Of a stretch of 9,268 nucleotides of DNA, positions 6,660 through 9,268 are shown piece by piece. The position numbers were made by a program, and so were the translations under genes. Origin of the DNA: Sulfurimonadaceae bacterium. Lineage in GTDB: Bacteria; Campylobacterota; Campylobacteria; Campylobacterales; Sulfurimonadaceae. The stretch is taken from the NCBI GenBank assembly GCA_028685945.1, contig JAQUCZ010000023.1, positions 1 through 9,268 on the forward strand. Reading direction: 5' to 3'. The notes under the pieces were generated by a model that was not told the origin of the DNA, searched no databases, and was given only the letters and a program-made list of their open reading frames with translations. Every line of letters starts with the position of its first letter. The stretch's first letter is position 1.

Positions 6660-6668
6660 TGCTATAAT
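6660..6668 (+). promoter_or_regulatory. Extended -10 promoter for the AMIN-domain gene
   Basis: TGCTATAAT begins 2 nt after the stop codon of the FtsB-like gene and 38 nt before the GTG at 6698. It is the same nonamer as at 1016-1024. It suggests the AMIN gene can be transcribed independently of recA-eno, although read-through is also likely. Confidence 0.6.
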
Positions 6669-6697
6669 TTGAGGAATTTAAACAAGGGGACGGATTT

Positions 6698-7324
6698 GTG
6701 AAACAACTGCTGTTGTTGGGACTGCTCGTGATTTTTCTACATGCCAGAGAAAACCCCTTTTTCCCTTCGCAAGGAGAGGAAGATCTCCCTTTTACCTCTA
6801 ATGATATCCAAAACCTTGAACCTCTCAAACGTGCCGCACTCTCATTGCCTCCGCATGCCAGAGTTCTGCAAAAGGTGACGGTTGAGTATAAAAACTTAGA
6901 TGGATCTATCGAATCTAAAACGATCAACGTCAATAATGCGGTCGATTGGCACCTTCCTATTTTTATATCGCAAAGCTACGTAGATACGGTGTCCGTACTG
7001 CCTAAAGAGCAGCAGGAAGATAGCTATTCTCTTCTAGGCGAGATCGCCTTTGCAAAGTTTTACGAAAAGAAAAAATCTTTCAAAATACTCACGTCAGACA
7101 AGCTTATACGCAACTTTTTATTAGCAGATCCCCATAGAATCGTTATAGATTTTCAAAAAGACGCAACTTTAAAGTCGTTTATCAAAAAGAATCCAAAAAG
7201 TATTTTTAAAACCGTACGTGTCGGAAACCATAAAGGGTATTACCGCGTAGTTTTAGAGCTTGACGGAGCGTACAGGTATCAAATGAATATCGAAAATGAC
7301 GGTTATTCCTTTAAGCTATTTTGA
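6698..7324 (+). CDS. AMIN-domain periplasmic protein
   Basis: This 208-residue exported protein has a signal peptide at 1-16 (MKQLLLLGLLVIFLHA) and a mature start RENPFFP, a motif I recall from AMIN proteins of this phylum. The C-terminal part, about 125-208, fits an AMIN domain: FKILTSDKLIRNFLLADP, then HRIVIDF, then KTVRVGNHKGYYRVVLELD. AMIN domains target periplasmic proteins to peptidoglycan, often at division sites or cell poles. No amidase or secretin domain follows, so this is a stand-alone AMIN protein. The GTG start at 6698 is supported by AGGGGA (6685-6690) 7 nt upstream and by the signal peptide. C. jejuni has a comparable protein at this position (Cj1670c/CgpA, from memory). The neighbouring FtsB-like gene fits an envelope or division role. 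Confidence 0.85.
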   Translation: MKQLLLLGLLVIFLHARENPFFPSQGEEDLPFTSNDIQNLEPLKRAALSLPPHARVLQKVTVEYKNLDGSIESKTINVNNAVDWHLPIFISQSYVDTVSVLPKEQQEDSYSLLGEIAFAKFYEKKKSFKILTSDKLIRNFLLADPHRIVIDFQKDATLKSFIKKNPKSIFKTVRVGNHKGYYRVVLELDGAYRYQMNIENDGYSFKLF

Positions 7325-7451
7325 TTTTTTTGCTATAGAAATTAGATAAAAAGAAATGCTTTAAGTTCCATTTTACTTATAAGTCACTAGAATTCACACG
7401 TTTAATTTTTGGTTAATACCGAAAATTTAAAATACTATTTTAAGGTGAAAA
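7325..7451 (+). promoter_or_regulatory. AT-rich gap with candidate promoter for the lipoprotein cluster
   Basis: This gap separates the conserved block from the lipoprotein cassette. TGCTATAGA (7331-7339) is a near-match to the extended -10 elements at 1016 and 6660, and TATAAG (7379-7384) is a second, weaker option. The ribosome-binding site AAGGTGA (7442-7448) lies just before the ATG at 7452. No hairpin ends the AMIN transcript; only a T-run (7325-7331) follows its stop. Confidence 0.35.
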
Positions 7452-7805
7452 ATGAAAAAGGTAAGTTCTTTTTTTGTATTTGGTTTGGCTGCATTGCTTT
7501 TGAGCGGTTGTTCACAACATATTGGTAATTTTACGGCTCTTTCTACAGATTCGTATAATCCTAAAAATATTGACGAAAAACATAAAGTTGCATCAGGGAT
7601 TGAACATGATGTTATGAGTACTATTATTTTAGGAATTCCTATTGGCGGGCATACAAAACTTGATCAAGCTGTAGCTGAAACAGCTCGTGAAAACGGTGGC
7701 GACTATTTAAGAAATGCACAAGTTCACGCAAAAGCATGGTATTTTTTATTATTCGGTCAACAAGGTTTTATGATTAAGGGTGATGTTTATAATACCCAAG
7801 AGTAA
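7452..7805 (+). CDS. Small putative lipoprotein of unknown function
   Basis: This 117-residue protein has a clear lipoprotein signal peptide. MKKVSSFFVFGLAALLLSGC ends in lipobox LSGC with lipidated C20, so it should be membrane-anchored. S21 and Q22 at +2/+3 do not suggest inner-membrane retention by the E. coli rule. The mature part starts HIGNFTALSTDSYN and has a central ILGIPIGGHTKLDQAVAETA and a C-terminal AWYFLLFGQQGFMIKGDVYN. That pattern (GxFTxxST, then GIPxG, alternating AxxxA with GGDYL, then W-hydrophobic-FG and GDV) reminds me of a widespread small lipoprotein family of unknown function, possibly TRL-like; this is recall, not a search. It is first of three lipoprotein genes and a hairpin follows its stop. 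Function unknown. Confidence 0.85.
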   Translation: MKKVSSFFVFGLAALLLSGCSQHIGNFTALSTDSYNPKNIDEKHKVASGIEHDVMSTIILGIPIGGHTKLDQAVAETARENGGDYLRNAQVHAKAWYFLLFGQQGFMIKGDVYNTQE

Positions 7806-7810
7806 ATTTG

Positions 7811-7836
7811 TAGCCGCTCTTTATTAAGAGCGGTTA
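7811..7836 (+). terminator. Intercistronic stem-loop ahead of the propeller gene
   Basis: CCGCTCTT (7814-7821) and AAGAGCGG (7826-7833) form an 8-bp perfect stem with loop TATT. Three more pairs extend it (7811-7813 with 7834-7836, one G-T). No U-run follows. The ribosome-binding site AAGG (7839-7842) of the next gene starts 2 nt after the stem, so it may be a partial terminator, a 3'-end stabiliser for the upstream message, or a modulator of translation. Confidence 0.45.
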
Positions 7837-7848
7837 GTAAGGTTCATT

Positions 7849-8847
7849 TTGTTTAAAATCATTTTTATTATTTTTACTTTTTTTCTTCATTTTTCATTTA
7901 CTGCTTGTTCTACTATTTCGCCATCCTCTTTCAAGAATAATTCTTGTAATTTAGAAAACATACATTTTGATCGAAAAAATAACTTTTGCGCAACTATTAG
8001 AACAGCGATAGTTGTCGGCAATGACTTAATTATCGGATTTAATAACGGAACTATCGGGAAATGGGATATAAATACGGGGGAAGTTGTAAGCATTTTTGAA
8101 AAAAATGAAAGCTTCCCTATTCTTTCGATCAAACAAATTCACGATAGTTTATATATCGGTACTGCTTCAGGCGCTCTCATGCAATATGGTTTGCAAGGAG
8201 AAGTTATGAGAAGTTTTCAGTATGGAAAGGGCTCGTTATTCGTTATAGATGCAGAAAGTAATAACGTTTATATCGGCTTTGGGAGTGGATTGATCGGACG
8301 GGCTTCAGTAAAAGATTTAGATACTATAGAGATAGGTGAAGCTCACATGTATGCTGTATATGATCTGAAAGTTGATTTAGAAAATAAAGGTGCTTTTTAT
8401 TCCGCATCGGATGATAACAAAATCGCGTATTGGCATAACGAAGAAAAAAACTTAAAACTCATTCGTATTACTGAAGAAGGGGAAGCATCATACAGGAAAA
8501 TCATAGTCACAAAAGAAGCTGTACTAGTTGGAACGGGCAAGGGAAACATTCTAGGTTACGATAAACAGTTAAAAAGTCAATTATTTAGTTTGAATCTCAG
8601 TTCGTTTCCTATTACTGCTATGGTGTATAAAGATGGCGTAATCGTAACGGCAGATACTGAAGGTGAAATTGCGTTTTTAGTTTTTAAAAGCGATCAATGG
8701 CAGGTTGTTCGTAAAATGCACTACGCAAGCGATGTCAGAAATTTGTTGCTCTTCAAAGATGAGCTCATTATACTTTCAAAAGACGGTTTGATAAATAAAA
8801 TCTCTTTTGATCCTTATACATATACACAAGACAACAAGTTACATTAA
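7849..8847 (+). CDS. Beta-propeller (WD40/PQQ-like) putative lipoprotein, TTG start
   Basis: This 332-residue protein has a hydrophobic N-terminus, MFKIIFIIFTFFLHFSFTAC, ending in a lipobox-like FTAC with C20; F at -3 is atypical. The rest reads as about seven repeats of 32-40 residues. Each has a hydrophobic strand, then an 'I-G-x-x-x-G-x-I' turn and a closing strand: near 50-83 (LIIGFNNGTIGKWD), 91-123 (LYIGTASGALMQY), 130-160 (VYIGFGSGLIGRA), 169-205 (FYSASDDNKIAYW), 216-248 (VLVGTGKGNILGY), 255-289 (VIVTADTEGEIAF) and 296-320 (LIILSKDGLINKI). This fits a seven-bladed propeller used as a protein-interaction platform. C33 and C47 could form a disulfide. TTG 7849 is supported by AAGG 6 nt upstream and by the signal peptide. 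BamB or NapL analogy is possible but unsupported by context. Partner and function unknown. Confidence 0.82.
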   Translation: MFKIIFIIFTFFLHFSFTACSTISPSSFKNNSCNLENIHFDRKNNFCATIRTAIVVGNDLIIGFNNGTIGKWDINTGEVVSIFEKNESFPILSIKQIHDSLYIGTASGALMQYGLQGEVMRSFQYGKGSLFVIDAESNNVYIGFGSGLIGRASVKDLDTIEIGEAHMYAVYDLKVDLENKGAFYSASDDNKIAYWHNEEKNLKLIRITEEGEASYRKIIVTKEAVLVGTGKGNILGYDKQLKSQLFSLNLSSFPITAMVYKDGVIVTADTEGEIAFLVFKSDQWQVVRKMHYASDVRNLLLFKDELIILSKDGLINKISFDPYTYTQDNKLH

Positions 8848-8861
8848 AAGGAGAATTTATT

Positions 8862-9221
8862 ATGATGAAAGCTATATATATAAAAACATTTGTAGCGATA
8901 ACTTATATTTTGATGTTTCAGGGGTGTGTTTTAATTAAAAATCCGAATGTAAACATTAACCCTGTAGAAGAAAATGGTGTGACGATAGTGCATGCATATA
9001 CTCTTGGGGATGTCAAAAAATATCAGAAAGAGCATACTTTGTTAACACAAGTAAAATCTCACGTTTTGTTGAACGATAAAAATATTAGAATGAGGGCTAA
9101 AAAAGTAGATGCAGACTCCGTTGTAGTTTATAGCACGAACGAGCTGTTAAAGGAAGTTTACGGATATTATTTTTTTAAGAAATCAAAAGAAGATAACAGT
9201 ACTACTGCTATCAGTGATTAA
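8862..9221 (+). CDS. Short putative lipoprotein, unrecognised family
   Basis: This 119-residue protein follows the propeller gene by 14 nt, with a strong Shine-Dalgarno AAAAGGAG (8846-8853) that overlaps its stop, so the two are probably co-translated. Residues 1-22 form a hydrophobic signal ending MFQGC, a relaxed lipobox with C22. The mature part (VLIKNPNVNINPVEENG) is followed by a strand/helix-rich segment and a basic patch IRMRAKKVDADSVVVYS, then a hydrophilic tail. A second ATG at 8865 is an equally valid start. I do not recognise the family. Its position suggests it works with the propeller protein, which is inference only. Confidence 0.75.
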   Translation: MMKAIYIKTFVAITYILMFQGCVLIKNPNVNINPVEENGVTIVHAYTLGDVKKYQKEHTLLTQVKSHVLLNDKNIRMRAKKVDADSVVVYSTNELLKEVYGYYFFKKSKEDNSTTAISD

Positions 9222-9268
9222 AAATAGTAATTGAAAAAAAGTTTATAGCTTTCTTCGTGAAACTTTAC
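9222..9268. other. AT-rich end of window
   Basis: No gene is visible in these 47 bases. AAAGTTT (9238-9244) is complementary to AAACTTT (9260-9266) with a 15-nt loop. It could be the start of a terminator for the lipoprotein cluster, but the window ends before a U-tract could be seen. Confidence 0.3.

Overview
The window looks like chromosomal DNA from a Campylobacterota (Epsilonproteobacteria), probably a Sulfurimonas/Sulfuricurvum-like member. The main reason is the order recA, eno, a small FtsB-like membrane protein, then a GTG-started AMIN-domain protein; I recall this block as conserved in Campylobacter and Helicobacter. Supporting signs are a futalosine-pathway menaquinone gene (mqnD), flagellar fliQ, an E. 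coli-length Tpx, an outer-membrane protein resembling TIGR04219, and TGxTATAAT extended -10 promoters without clear -35 boxes. The genus is an inference.

Layout: 1-337 has no gene. It holds interleaved inverted repeats (39-218) and then the tpx leader. A thiol peroxidase gene (338-841) and an outer-membrane beta-barrel gene with its own promoter (1052-1801) run on the plus strand. They converge at a palindrome (1842-1862) with a tightly packed minus-strand operon, mqnD-fliQ-murB (3858 down to 1874), whose genes are 6 nt apart and then overlap by 1 nt. A 180-nt divergent region (3859-4038) separates that operon from recA (4039-5079), eno (5106-6371), the FtsB-like gene (6380-6658) and the AMIN-domain gene (6698-7324).

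After a 127-nt gap, the right end (7452-9221) is visibly AT-richer and encodes three consecutive putative lipoproteins: a small one, a seven-bladed beta-propeller protein with a TTG start, and a short orphan. From memory, aroK follows the AMIN gene in Helicobacter, so this cassette may be a lineage-specific insertion at the end of a conserved block.

Most of the window is housekeeping: peroxide defence, menaquinone, peptidoglycan precursor, flagellar export, recombination, glycolysis and probably division. The most unusual signals are an octamer, TGGCATGT, found seven times in 9.3 kb in different reading frames and on both strands (an uptake-, Chi- or segregation-signal candidate); the folded region at 39-218, which has mutually exclusive pairings; and the lipoprotein/propeller cassette. 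I see no CRISPR array, tRNA, rRNA, transposase or defence system.
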